Below are positions 54,390 through 62,668 of a stretch of 64,000 nucleotides of DNA, piece by piece (position 1 is the stretch's first letter; each line of letters starts with the position of its first letter). The notes under the pieces were generated by a model. It saw only the letters and a program-made list of their open reading frames with translations. It made no database searches and was not told the origin of the DNA. Source of the DNA: Synechococcus sp. HJ21-Hayes. GTDB taxonomy: Bacteria; Cyanobacteriota; Cyanobacteriia; PCC-6307; Cyanobiaceae. Location of the stretch: NCBI RefSeq assembly GCF_024345835.1, contig NZ_JAGQBW010000010.1, forward strand, positions 43,492 through 107,491, given 5' to 3'. The position numbers and the translations under genes were made by a program.

Positions 54390-57300
54390 CTAGGCGGACA
54401 CAGCCGCGCGTTCCCGCAGCTCTTCGTAGAGGCCGGTTTGGTTGAGGAGGATCTCCTTCATGCCAGCGCGAATGGACTCAGAGCCCAGCGCCTGGCTGCT
54501 CATGGATTGATGGGCATCCAGGGCGCTGATGATGGCGTCCATCAGGGCCGTGCCCAGGTCCGGAGACGAGCCGAATTGTTCTTTGCTGTTGGCTGAGGCC
54601 TGTTGCTGCAGGGTGGTGGATTCGAGCAACTTGCCGCGGATCACCGCCCGCACATAGGTCACCTTGTCCTCTTCCGTGAGGTCGCCGATGAACAGATCGT
54701 TGAGCTTGGCGATGATCTCGGAGAGCAGGGCCTTGTCCTTGTCCTGCACGGTTCCGCCACCGGGGGCCAGCCCGGCCAGCTGCACCGATTCGCCTTGGCT
54801 GAGGTTCAGCTTTGTCTGCCCCTTGTGTCTCAGCGTGTGGTGGGTGAGCACCACCTTGCTGAGGTCCACGGTGGCCACCTCCCGCTCGAACTCCAGCAGC
54901 GGCAGTAGCCGCTTGAAGACCATCGCCCGCTTCTCCAGGGCTGTGTTGCCGTAGTCAAAGATCTGGCACAGGAAGGTGTAGAAGCGCACGTAGGTGCCCA
55001 GGTCGCTTCGGAACAGGGTGAGGGCATCCAGCTCGTCCTTGGCGGCCTTGATGCCATCGGGGTCGTTGCTGTCCTCGGCATGGCGCATGGCCAGGCGAGC
55101 CTCCTTGTAGGCGTGCATGAGCCGCTGGGCGATCGGCTCAAGGGCTCCGATCAGTTGGCTCTGCTTGGCGTTGGGATCGAGCAGCACCTTCACCACCCGC
55201 TCGATCTCGAACTCGTCGTAGTGGCCCTGGGTATCGAGCTTGGCCTTGAGCTGAAGGATCAGGTTGGGATCGGTGGCCTCGGCCAGCTCGGCGGTTTCGT
55301 AGTAGGCCTTGAACGACGCCAGGATGTCATCGGGCTCATTGGCGAAGTCCACCACGTAGGTGGTGGTTTTGCCGGGGTGGCAGCGGTTGAGGCGGGAGAG
55401 GGTCTGCACGGCCTGGATGCCGGAGAGGCGGCGGTCCACGTACATGCCGCAGAGCAGGGGCTGATCGAAGCCGGTCTGGAACTTGTTGGCCACCAGCAGG
55501 ATCTGGAACTCGTCGCCCTTGAAGGCCTCGCGGATGTCGCCCTTGAGGCCGGGGTTGAGGGTGCTGCTGCGTTCGGTGAAGGGTTCGGGGCCTGATTCGG
55601 CATCGTTCACCTCACCGCTGAAGGCCACGAGCGTGCCCAGGGGGTAGCCCTTGTCGCGGATGTAGTTGTCGATGGCCAGCTTCCAGCGCACGGCTTCCTT
55701 GCGGGAGCCCACCACCACCATGGCTTTGGCTTTGCCGTCCAGCAGCGGCCAAACGAACTGCCGGAAGTGCTCCACGATGATGTGCACCTTCTGGGCGATG
55801 TTGTGGGGGTGGAGCTTCACCCAGCCCATCAGCTTCTTCTTGGCGGCGCTGCGCTCCACCTCCTCATCGCTGAAGCTCTGGCCGTCCTGGGCCAGGCGGA
55901 AGGCCATGGAATAGGCGGTGTAGTTCTGCAGCACATCGAGGATGAAGCCCTCCTCGATGGCCTGCCGCATGGAGTACACGTGGAACGGTTCCGGCAGGTT
56001 GCCTTCGCTAGCTGGCTCGTTGGGATTGGGTCGCCGGCCGAATAGCTCCAGGGTTTTGGCTTTGGGCGTGGCGGTGAAGGCCACGTAGGTGATGCCGTTC
56101 TCCCTTACCCGGTCGGCCATCTGGGCCGCCAGAACCTCCTCCATAGCAACCTCACCCCCATCGGCCAGGTCCGCTGCGTCTGAAGCACTGAGCACCTTCT
56201 TCAGCTTCTCGGCGGCCTGGCCGGTCTGGGAGCTGTGGGCCTCGTCGGCGATCACGGCAAACCGCTTGCCCTCTGTGGCCGTGAGCTCGCGCACGGCCTC
56301 CAGGGCAAAGGGGAAGGTCTGAATCGTGCAAACCACCACCTTCTTGTCGCCGCCCAGGGCCTGGGCGAGCTTGCCGCTCTTGCTGCCGTCCTCGCTGGTG
56401 ATCGAAGCGACGACGCCCTTCTTGCGCTCGAACGCCTCCAGGGCTTCCTGCAGCTGGGTGTCGATCACGTTGCGATCGCTCACCACCAGCACCGAGTCGA
56501 ACACCTTCTTGTTCTCAGCGTCGTGGAGTTCGGAAAAGAAGTGGGCGGTCCAGGCGATGGAGTTCGTTTTGCCCGAGCCGGCCGAGTGCTGAATCAGGTA
56601 TTTCTGCCCCGGTCCCTCAGTTCTCACAGCCTCCTGGAGCTTCCGGGTCACCACCAGCTGGTGGTAGCGGGGGAAGAGCACTCGGGAGATTTGCTTCTTC
56701 TTGTTCCGCTCGGCAATGCAGTAGCGGCCAAGGATCTCCAGCCAGCTCTCCCGCTCCCACACCTCCTGCCACAGGTAGTCCGTGGGGTAGCCAGGCCCGT
56801 CGGGCATAGGATTGCCGGCACCACAGGTCTTGCCGCCGGGGTCACTGCCTTTGTTGAAGGGCAGGAACACCGTCGCAGGGCCTGCCAGCTTGGTTGTCAT
56901 GCGCACCTCGCGGTTGCTCACGGCGAAGTGCACCAGGGCACCGCTGGGGAAGCTCAGCAGGGGTTCAGGGGTTTTGCCGGCAAGCTTGGGCAGGCGGTCG
57001 CTCTTGTACTGCCACACCGCGTCCTCAATGGTCTGGGTGTTGTCGGTTTTTAGCTCAACGGTGGCCACCGGGATGCCATTGAGGAAGAGAACGAGGTCGA
57101 TGCAGTTCTCGTTGTGCAGGGAGTAGCGCACCTGGCGCACAACCCGCAGGCGGTTGGCGTTGTAGCGGGCCAGGATGTCTGGGTTCAGCCCCAAGGCGGG
57201 TTTGAACTCCGCCAGCTTGAGGGCCTTGGGTAGACCCATCACCTCAATGCCGTTGCGCAGGAGGTCGAGGGTGCCTTGCTGGTCGAGCTGCTTGCGGATG

Positions 57301-57518
57301 CGTTGCAGCAGGTTGGCTTCCGCTTTGCTGCCGTTCTTTTGTTTGTAGGTCTCCCAGGCGTCCTGCTGCGACTCCTCAAGCCAGCCGATGAGGTCTGGCG
57401 GGTAGAGGGCCAGCTTGCGGTCGTAGTGGTTTGCCGTCTTGTCTTCGTAGAGCCAGCCGTGGCAGCCGAGGTGATCACAGACCTCTGTTTCGAAGGCGTT
57501 TTCGAGGTGGACGCTCAT
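54390..57518 (-). CDS. hsdR: type I restriction enzyme subunit R (HsdR)
   Basis: 1042 residues from ATG 57518 (MSVHLENAFETEVCDHLGCH); the longer frame would overlap vapC. N-terminal nuclease domain with VATVELKTDNTQTIEDAVWQ (Glu-x-Lys). Helicase motor: Walker A QHSAGSGKTNSIAWTAHFF, FAVIADEAHSSQTG, VAFTATPKAKTLELFG, LLVANKFQTGFDQPL, QTLSRLNRCHPGKTT. C-terminal helical region binds the methylase. It translocates and cuts unmodified DNA when joined to HsdM and HsdS. The gene looks intact. Confidence 0.95.
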   Translation of the reverse strand: MSVHLENAFETEVCDHLGCHGWLYEDKTANHYDRKLALYPPDLIGWLEESQQDAWETYKQKNGSKAEANLLQRIRKQLDQQGTLDLLRNGIEVMGLPKALKLAEFKPALGLNPDILARYNANRLRVVRQVRYSLHNENCIDLVLFLNGIPVATVELKTDNTQTIEDAVWQYKSDRLPKLAGKTPEPLLSFPSGALVHFAVSNREVRMTTKLAGPATVFLPFNKGSDPGGKTCGAGNPMPDGPGYPTDYLWQEVWERESWLEILGRYCIAERNKKKQISRVLFPRYHQLVVTRKLQEAVRTEGPGQKYLIQHSAGSGKTNSIAWTAHFFSELHDAENKKVFDSVLVVSDRNVIDTQLQEALEAFERKKGVVASITSEDGSKSGKLAQALGGDKKVVVCTIQTFPFALEAVRELTATEGKRFAVIADEAHSSQTGQAAEKLKKVLSASDAADLADGGEVAMEEVLAAQMADRVRENGITYVAFTATPKAKTLELFGRRPNPNEPASEGNLPEPFHVYSMRQAIEEGFILDVLQNYTAYSMAFRLAQDGQSFSDEEVERSAAKKKLMGWVKLHPHNIAQKVHIIVEHFRQFVWPLLDGKAKAMVVVGSRKEAVRWKLAIDNYIRDKGYPLGTLVAFSGEVNDAESGPEPFTERSSTLNPGLKGDIREAFKGDEFQILLVANKFQTGFDQPLLCGMYVDRRLSGIQAVQTLSRLNRCHPGKTTTYVVDFANEPDDILASFKAYYETAELAEATDPNLILQLKAKLDTQGHYDEFEIERVVKVLLDPNAKQSQLIGALEPIAQRLMHAYKEARLAMRHAEDSNDPDGIKAAKDELDALTLFRSDLGTYVRFYTFLCQIFDYGNTALEKRAMVFKRLLPLLEFEREVATVDLSKVVLTHHTLRHKGQTKLNLSQGESVQLAGLAPGGGTVQDKDKALLSEIIAKLNDLFIGDLTEEDKVTYVRAVIRGKLLESTTLQQQASANSKEQFGSSPDLGTALMDAIISALDAHQSMSSQALGSESIRAGMKEILLNQTGLYEELRERAAVSA

Positions 57519-57627
57519 GGGCTGGGCGGCGGCGTCAACACCGGTCGATTCAGGCAAGTTAATCGCAGGCGCCGCTTCAGGCCTGGGTATTGATGCAGAG
57601 ATTGCATAGCTCAGGCCGCCCAAGTCT

Positions 57628-58026
57628 TCAGGCCCAGTTGTCCAGCAACAGGCCGTCAACCCGTTGGAACTCACGCAGGTTGTTGCTCACCAGAGTTAGG
57701 CCCTCGCTGCGGGCATGGGCGGCAATGTGCAGATCGGTCACGCCGATCGGCAGACCCTGGCGCTCCAGACCGGCACGGATCTGGCCGTAGTGGAGGCAGG
57801 CTTTGCCGCCGTAGGGCAGCACCTCTAGACGGCCGCAGAAGTTCTCGACAACGGTAAGATTGCGATCTGGTGCTGCGCTTTTCTCAACGCCATGGAGGAG
57901 CTCAGACAGCGTGATGGCTGAGATCGCCATGTGCCCGGAGTGCCGATTGAAGCGTTCCAGCATCTGGGCCGGTCGCCGCTTGATCACGTAGATGCAGATG
58001 TTTGTATCCAAGAGATAACGGAGCAT
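57628..58026 (-). CDS. vapC: VapC-type PIN-domain toxin
   Basis: 132 residues. PIN-domain acidic residues appear in LLDTNICIYVIKRRP (Asp 7), SAITLSELLHGVEKS (Glu), IGVTDLHIAAHARSEGLTLV (Asp) and SNNLREFQRVDGL. VapC toxins are Mg-dependent RNases, often cutting initiator tRNA. Full length, with its antitoxin 8 bases upstream. It sits between hsdS and hsdR in the defence island, 109 bases before hsdR. Confidence 0.93.
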   Translation of the reverse strand: MLRYLLDTNICIYVIKRRPAQMLERFNRHSGHMAISAITLSELLHGVEKSAAPDRNLTVVENFCGRLEVLPYGGKACLHYGQIRAGLERQGLPIGVTDLHIAAHARSEGLTLVSNNLREFQRVDGLLLDNWA

Positions 58027-58034
58027 GGCCTGGC

Positions 58035-58271
58035 TCAGAAGGTGTCGCGATCGGCCTGCTCCTGCGAGGCACGCTCTGGGAGGAAATCGTCACTCACGCT
58101 CGAGCCATCCAGAAAAAAACTGTCCCAGCTGCGGCCCGCCGGGGCAATAATCCGCTCCTGACCGCATGCACGCACCTCCACCTCCTTCACGGATTCGGGC
58201 AGACGCAGGTCGGCCGGGATGCGAACCGCCTGGCTGCGATTGCTGAGGAACAACTTGGTGATCGCAACCAT
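58035..58271 (-). CDS. vapB: VapB-type antitoxin (AbrB fold)
   Basis: 78 residues from ATG 58271 (MVAITKLFLSNRSQAVRIPA); a GTG-type start four codons earlier is possible. KLFLSNRSQAVRIPADLRLP is the swapped-hairpin DNA-binding region of VapB. The C-terminal DDFLPERASQEQ would cover the toxin active site. Together with vapC it forms an autoregulated pair. Confidence 0.9.
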   Translation of the reverse strand: MVAITKLFLSNRSQAVRIPADLRLPESVKEVEVRACGQERIIAPAGRSWDSFFLDGSSVSDDFLPERASQEQADRDTF

Positions 58272-58328
58272 GGCCACCCTCACTGGATATACGAGTAGTC
58301 TATCCCCTGGTTTGGGGTGGTCTCGCGG

Positions 58329-58580
58329 TCAGCTCAACCGAGCAGCGCGTACCTGGTGCAGGGCCTCGAGAATCTCACTGGTCTCGAGGTCCGCCGAGGG
58401 CAACGCCTGAAGCAGCTCGGCATTGTCGGCCCGCCGAGCGGTTTCGCTCAGTTCCTGCAACGCGAAGGTGCTCAGCGGCACGCCGGCACGGCTGGCCAGT
58501 TGTTCCAGCCGTTCGGCCACGTCGTCGGGCACGTGGCGGATGTAGAGCGTGCGCGTCACAGGCATCTCCTGCTTGCTCAT
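58329..58580 (-). CDS. FitA-like ribbon-helix-helix antitoxin, no toxin beside it
   Basis: 83 residues: RTLYIRHVPDDVAERLEQLA, SRAGVPLSTFALQELSE match FitA/VapB-type Arc-like antitoxins. The following gene on this strand is a complete vapBC pair rather than its own PIN toxin. It might be a leftover whose toxin was lost, or a solitary regulator. The ATG is read at 58580; MPVTRTL at residue 6 is an alternative. Confidence 0.8.
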   Translation of the reverse strand: MSKQEMPVTRTLYIRHVPDDVAERLEQLASRAGVPLSTFALQELSETARRADNAELLQALPSADLETSEILEALHQVRAARLS

Positions 58581-58660
58581 TGCTAGCAGCGTAATGGCGG
58601 ATTCCTTGTCGTCAGCCTTTGAGGTGTGGGCGGTCTGTTGAGGGCGACTAGCGTCACTCC

Positions 58661-58801
58661 ATGACCACTGTTCAAGCCATCGAGGCTGCCGTGGAGCAGC
58701 TGGATCCCGCAGAACGTGCCCGGTTCAGGGCCTGGATCCAAGACACCTCTCAGCCGCTGAAATGGAGTGATCTGAGAAGGTGGCACATTGGGAGTCGTGC
58801 A
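58661..58801 (+). pseudogene. N-terminal relic of another antitoxin
   Basis: The in-frame stretch before the next gene's start reads VQAIEAAVEQLDPAERARFR, the usual opening of a different small antitoxin family, then continues into unrelated sequence (QPLKWSDLRRWHIGSRA). It is fused in frame to the complete antitoxin that starts at 58802. It may be translated as an N-terminal extension, giving a 122-residue fusion. Confidence 0.45.
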
Positions 58802-59029
58802 ATGTCAGCCCTACTGAAGAGTATTGAAGAGCAAGCAAGTGCCCTCAGCGCCGAAGATCGCGCCAGGCTTGCTGAGAGCATGCTGGAATCACTCCAGCCA
58901 TCGATCGCAGGCATTGAAGCCGCCTGGGCCGAAGAGATTGAAAAGCGCGTCAGTGCATTTGAGCGAGGCGAACTATCTTCGTCCTCTGCGGATGAGGTTT
59001 TTGCCGAAGCCCGCCAAACACTGCGGTGA
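58802..59029 (+). CDS. addiction-module antitoxin (RelB/ParD-type)
   Basis: 75 residues from ATG 58802: LLKSIEEQASALSAEDRARL, AESMLESLQPSIAGIEAAWA, SSADEVFAEARQTLR. This is the Unstab_antitox family that neutralises ParE/RelE-like toxins. Its stop overlaps the GTG of the toxin remnant (GTGA). Opposite in direction to the surrounding hsd genes. Confidence 0.8.
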   Translation: MSALLKSIEEQASALSAEDRARLAESMLESLQPSIAGIEAAWAEEIEKRVSAFERGELSSSSADEVFAEARQTLR

Positions 59030-59245
59030 AGCACGCACGCTTTGTTGACCCGACAAAAAGCGAGTTGCTTGCCGAAATTTCTTATTACGAAGACAAGGAG
59101 CCGGGACTTAGTGGACGCTTTCTTGCTGCAGTTCAAGAAGCAACGGCTCGTGCCCTTGCCCATCACGCGCGCCGCCTATGCTACTGGCACGGCCGCATGG
59201 ATGATCGCTGAAAAGGCTGTTCAGAGTCACCATGAGGGATGGTGA
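59026..59245 (+). pseudogene. truncated ParE/RelE-type toxin
   Basis: From GTG 59026 the translation starts KHARFVDPTKSELLAEISYY and EDKEPGLSGRFLAAVQEATA, the N-terminal half of a ParE-like toxin, then runs into ALAHHARRLCYWHGRMDD and stops after 61 residues. A second frame from 59042 is open to 59245. Family members have about 95-100 residues ending in a beta-sheet with VVYR and a basic tail, which is missing. The toxin is very probably dead while the antitoxin is intact. Confidence 0.7.
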
Positions 59246-59322
59246 AATAAGCAACCTACGGCGATGCGGATGCCATGGGGCTCACCGCCATGCAGGGCAA
59301 TCTGAATCGTCTTGGGTGCTGC

Positions 59323-60693
59323 TCAGACGGCGCTGGCCTCAGGCACCAAGCCCCGCACATCGATCTGGCCGGTGACGGCGGCGGAAATCAGGGCGGAGCG
59401 ACGTTCTTGGAGGAGCTGTATGCCTCTGCTCCCCTCGGCTACTAATTCATCAATCAAGCAACACTCGTTTGCGATGGCATTTTGAATTGCCTCTTGTTCG
59501 TCCAAATTCGGCAGTGCTATGGGTAGATCCATGAGAACAGACTGAGAAATATTCTGCATCGACTGACTCGCTCCGGATGCACCAAGCTCAACCTGGCTTC
59601 TGACCGCGCTTGACCCTAGATAGAGCGCCAAAAAATAGGTAGAAGCGAAGGATCGGTCGACGGTAATCCTGTAAAGCTTATCACAGATAAATAGCCATGG
59701 ATAGTCCTCGCCGACTACTGCTGCGCTTCCTACTAGCTCCTTTGTGTTTGCCCGCGAAATAAGGAGGTCACCCGTTCTTACGCTGTACTCACGAATTGGG
59801 CTGAGATCTGGGGGCAGTCTTTTGTTCTCGCCTGGCCGAAAAATACCCCCATTCACGCATCCAACCTTAAGGACTCCAGGTGCATCGCCTTCGGACGCCT
59901 CGTTTTCACATTGAGGACTCCAGCCTTGTTCAATATGCCTGCAAAGGTGTTTAACCTTTTGAACCTCCCAATGCTCGGGCACCTCTCCCAGCCACTCCAC
60001 CCCCGAATCCTTCATCGGTGCGTCTGGATTCAGCCCCTTGGTGGCGGCATGGGAGATAACGGCCTGGCGCTTTTCCTGCAGCAGCTCAATCAGGCGCTGC
60101 TGCTCGGCGATCAGGGCGTCGATCTTGGCGGTTTCGCGGTCAAGGAAGTTGGTCATCGCGTGCTGCTCAGTCAGGGGTGGCAGAGGCACAAATGACCTGG
60201 ATAGATAGTCCTGCTCAATGCTTTCGACAGTCGCTCCCTGTTTTCCCCATGCAAGGAGGAGCTGATCGTTAAAGCCCTGGATCCATCTAAGAAGGAATGA
60301 GCTTGAGCAAATCTCGTCGTTTAGCCGGATTGCTTTCATATCCTGATTGAGCGCCACCTCAACAGCATTGACTGCCACCGGGATAGTGTGCCTCAGGATC
60401 CCGGACCTGACGACAAGCAGGACGTGTCCAGGCTCGATCAGAGCTGAAGTGCTCCCATCAAGGCCTTCTTGCGTAATTCCTTCTTCGGCCTGGGTGATCT
60501 TTTCGGCCTTCATATCCTTGGGCGAAACCCATGGAATTGGACCACCCCAGAAGTCAAGGTTTTCTCGGCTTGGCGTGCCTCCTCCAGTAAAGGAGGCAAT
60601 ATTCTTTAGCTTCTTGACCTCCCAATGCTCCGGCACCTCCCCCAGCCACTCCACGCCGCTGTCCTTGTAGGCCGGGTAACGGGGAAAGCTCAT
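59323..60693 (-). CDS. hsdS: type I restriction specificity subunit (HsdS)
   Basis: 456 residues. Two target-recognition domains (about 27-170 and 245-390), each followed by a long helical spacer (LPPLTEQHAMTNFLDRETAK, LIELLQEKRQAVISHAATKG; and LPNLDEQEAIQNAIANECCL, IQLLQERRSALISAAVTGQI). A 17-residue block, KDSGVEWLGEVPEHWEV, occurs before each domain (residues 10-26 and 228-244). HsdS chooses the bipartite DNA target. The DNA of the second domain is AT-richer than its surroundings, in line with domain exchange. Starts in a 4-base overlap with rhuM. Confidence 0.93.
   Translation of the reverse strand: MSFPRYPAYKDSGVEWLGEVPEHWEVKKLKNIASFTGGGTPSRENLDFWGGPIPWVSPKDMKAEKITQAEEGITQEGLDGSTSALIEPGHVLLVVRSGILRHTIPVAVNAVEVALNQDMKAIRLNDEICSSSFLLRWIQGFNDQLLLAWGKQGATVESIEQDYLSRSFVPLPPLTEQHAMTNFLDRETAKIDALIAEQQRLIELLQEKRQAVISHAATKGLNPDAPMKDSGVEWLGEVPEHWEVQKVKHLCRHIEQGWSPQCENEASEGDAPGVLKVGCVNGGIFRPGENKRLPPDLSPIREYSVRTGDLLISRANTKELVGSAAVVGEDYPWLFICDKLYRITVDRSFASTYFLALYLGSSAVRSQVELGASGASQSMQNISQSVLMDLPIALPNLDEQEAIQNAIANECCLIDELVAEGSRGIQLLQERRSALISAAVTGQIDVRGLVPEASAV
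59962..60012 (-). repeat. hsdS internal repeat, copy 2
   Basis: Codes for residues 228-244 (KDSGVEWLGEVPEHWEV), identical in protein to residues 10-26. With copy 1 at 60616-60666 it flanks the first target-recognition domain and the spacer. Confidence 0.9.
60616..60666 (-). repeat. hsdS internal repeat, copy 1
   Basis: Codes for residues 10-26 of HsdS. Nearly the same DNA as copy 2 at 59962-60012, with a few silent changes. Such repeats permit recombination that swaps specificity domains. Confidence 0.9.
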
Positions 60694-61748
60694 CGCTGCA
60701 CCTCCCGATCACCGCGGCGCTGCTCTGCAATCTGTGCAGCATCCTCTAAAGCAATCATGGAGTCGATGGCGCCTTGTTCTTCAGCGGTGAGCCGGCGGCG
60801 CGCACTGAACTGCTCATAGGCAGCGAATGCACGCTGCTCAGCAGCATCGCGGGAGATGCTGCCCAACCCTGGCAGCACGTTGCGATCGTTGAAGGACAGA
60901 AACGCATCCAGCCGTTCTGGCCAATCCTTGAGGAATACCTGTTTGCGGCGTTGGGCCTGGTCCTCGGCATAGTCGAGAAACATTCCGACAATCCGATTCA
61001 GCTCCTTGATCTCATCCTCCTTCAGGTAGTTCTTGGCTACCTTGACATCGCCTTTGAGCACTCGCGTCCCCTTCCAGCTGGTCAGCCCCATGTTGGGGAG
61101 CTTCGGATCAACCCGTTGGGCAATGATTTCAGGGGCTGTGAGGCCTGTGACGGCGTAGTGCAGCTTGTTTTGCACTGTCTGGAACATCGTTTGGGTCTGG
61201 GCATCAGAAGGCTGGTAGTCGGCAGCAAGGGCCAGAATGTCTTTAACGCGCAAATACAAGCGTTGCTCGCTGGCGCGGATGTCGCGGATCCGCTCCAGCA
61301 GCTCATCAAAGTAATCAGGGAGACCAGATGTCACCGGCTCCTTCAGTCGCTGATCATCCATGGCGAAGCCCTTCACCAGGTAGTCGCTCAGGCGCTCGTT
61401 CGCCCACTGGCGAAACTGCGTGCCGCGCTTACTGCGCACGCGGAAGCCCACAGCCAGAATTGCCTGGAGGCTGTAGTGGCTGATCTCTCTGGATACCTCG
61501 CGTTTGCCCTCGAGTCGAACTATCCGGAATTTCCGGATGGTTGAATCCTCTTCGATCTCTTTGTCTTCATAGATGTTCAGAAGATGCTCATTAATCGTCT
61601 TGACATCTTTTTGATAAAGTTCCGCAATTTGTGCCTGCGTCAGCCAGATACTCTCGTCTTCAAGCCGGCATTGAATGCGGGTCTTGCCATCTTCTGTCTG
61701 ATACAGAATCAGATCCGAGCCTGGGGCTGGTTCCTTCGTGTCGCTCAC
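60690..61748 (-). CDS. rhuM: RhuM-family protein in the hsd operon
   Basis: 352 residues from a GTG that overlaps the preceding stop (GTGA). SIWLTQAQIAELYQKDVKTI is a helix-turn-helix-like opening; SHYSLQAILAVGFRVRSKRG and FRQWANERLSDYLVKGFAMD are the conserved RhuM core. The family is frequently found inside type I restriction operons and in virulence islands; its role is unknown. It also overlaps hsdS by 4 bases, so M-RhuM-S was one translationally coupled unit. Confidence 0.9.
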   Translation of the reverse strand: MSDTKEPAPGSDLILYQTEDGKTRIQCRLEDESIWLTQAQIAELYQKDVKTINEHLLNIYEDKEIEEDSTIRKFRIVRLEGKREVSREISHYSLQAILAVGFRVRSKRGTQFRQWANERLSDYLVKGFAMDDQRLKEPVTSGLPDYFDELLERIRDIRASEQRLYLRVKDILALAADYQPSDAQTQTMFQTVQNKLHYAVTGLTAPEIIAQRVDPKLPNMGLTSWKGTRVLKGDVKVAKNYLKEDEIKELNRIVGMFLDYAEDQAQRRKQVFLKDWPERLDAFLSFNDRNVLPGLGSISRDAAEQRAFAAYEQFSARRRLTAEEQGAIDSMIALEDAAQIAEQRRGDREVQR

Positions 61749-61948
61749 GCCGACAGCCCCCCAATCATCTCCAGGATCCGGTCCGTCACCTGTTTGAGTT
61801 CAGCGTCGATCTCCTCCAGTGGCCTCGGCGTCGTGAACACATAGAAGTGCCGGTTGAAGGGGATCTCGTGGCCCACCTTGGTCTTGTCGTGATGGATCCA
61901 GGCGGCGGGTGCGGGAGCGGTATCCAGCTCCAGTGCCTCAGTCCTCAT
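61745..61948 (-). pseudogene. duplicated 3' end of hsdM
   Basis: The translation [20 protein letters not shown], then [20 protein letters not shown] and IGGLSA, is nearly the same as the C-terminus of HsdM at 62661-62830. About 155 bases are duplicated with scattered, mostly silent changes. A possible ATG at 61948 precedes the similarity, giving a 67-residue frame. Its stop overlaps the rhuM start, as the real hsdM stop presumably once did. Confidence 0.85.
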
Positions 61949-62135
61949 CGCTGGTCTCCATGGCCCTGTCCAGCTCTGCGCCTTGCAGGATGCGCAGTTC
62001 GCCATCGATCTGAACAGCAATGCCTGTATCGGTCTGCCGCGCCAGCTGTCTGGCCTGCTGGCCGGCGCGGAGCAGGGCAGCGGAGACCCGCTGCAGATCA
62101 GGATCCTGGCGCTCCGTGGTGAATCCTGCCGTCAC
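61938..62135 (-). CDS. small partner (probable antitoxin) of zeta-type kinase
   Basis: 65 residues: LQRVSAALLRAGQQARQLAR, QTDTGIAVQIDGELRILQGA. The helical Ala/Arg-rich pattern followed by a strand with IAVQIDGELRIL is often seen encoded beside zeta-like kinases. Its ATG overlaps the kinase stop (ATGA). I infer an antitoxin role from position; sequence alone does not prove it. Confidence 0.65.
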   Translation of the reverse strand: MTAGFTTERQDPDLQRVSAALLRAGQQARQLARQTDTGIAVQIDGELRILQGAELDRAMETSDED

Positions 62136-62668
62136 GCTTGGCCTCCTTCGCTCAGCAGCCGTGGGGTTGAGCCACCATTATCGATTCTCTGCCACTCGTT
62201 GACCAACGGCCGGTACAGGCTCTCAAAGTTGCTGAGGCCAGCCTTGAAGCGCCGGGCGATCACATCCGGCGGGATCGCATGTCCACCCTGTCGGACACGT
62301 AGTTGAACTCTCGCCATCGCTTGATCCACAGATTGCAGTTGCAGAAAGACAAGCTTCACCGAATATCCCAGGGTCTGCCAATAGCCAATCCGATGGGCAT
62401 AGCCTTTGCCCGCTAGTGTGGTTTCAAAGGCGAAGCTGATTCCGTCGCCCACGCAGCGATCAATCTCCTCCAGCATCAACCGCCCCGCCCGCCGAGCGGC
62501 CAGTTCCGGCGCAAAGGGCGACAGGCCGGCCGCAATCAGATCGGCATTGATAAAGGTGGTTATGCCTACTTCAACAGGCAGGTACTCGCGGGCAAACGTG
62601 GTTTTGCCGGCGCCATTGGGGCCAGCGATGATGATGATTCGTTTCTCATTGCTGCGTAGCTCAGCCAC
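62132..62668 (-). CDS. zeta-toxin-family P-loop kinase
   Basis: 178 residues from a GTG that begins 8 bases inside the hsdM stop region. Walker [16 protein letters not shown], then [37 protein letters not shown], and [20 protein letters not shown]. Zeta-family kinases phosphorylate UDP-N-acetylglucosamine or other substrates and are toxic without an antitoxin. The gene and its partner are flanked by hsdM and the duplicated hsdM tail. Confidence 0.88.
   Translation of the reverse strand: MAELRSNEKRIIIIAGPNGAGKTTFAREYLPVEVGITTFINADLIAAGLSPFAPELAARRAGRLMLEEIDRCVGDGISFAFETTLAGKGYAHRIGYWQTLGYSVKLVFLQLQSVDQAMARVQLRVRQGGHAIPPDVIARRFKAGLSNFESLYRPLVNEWQRIDNGGSTPRLLSEGGQA

Noticed and set aside
54254..54445. 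Plus-strand frame between the ArdC-like gene and hsdR
   Set aside because: 63 residues without recognisable features, overlapping both flanking genes antisense; most likely a shadow.
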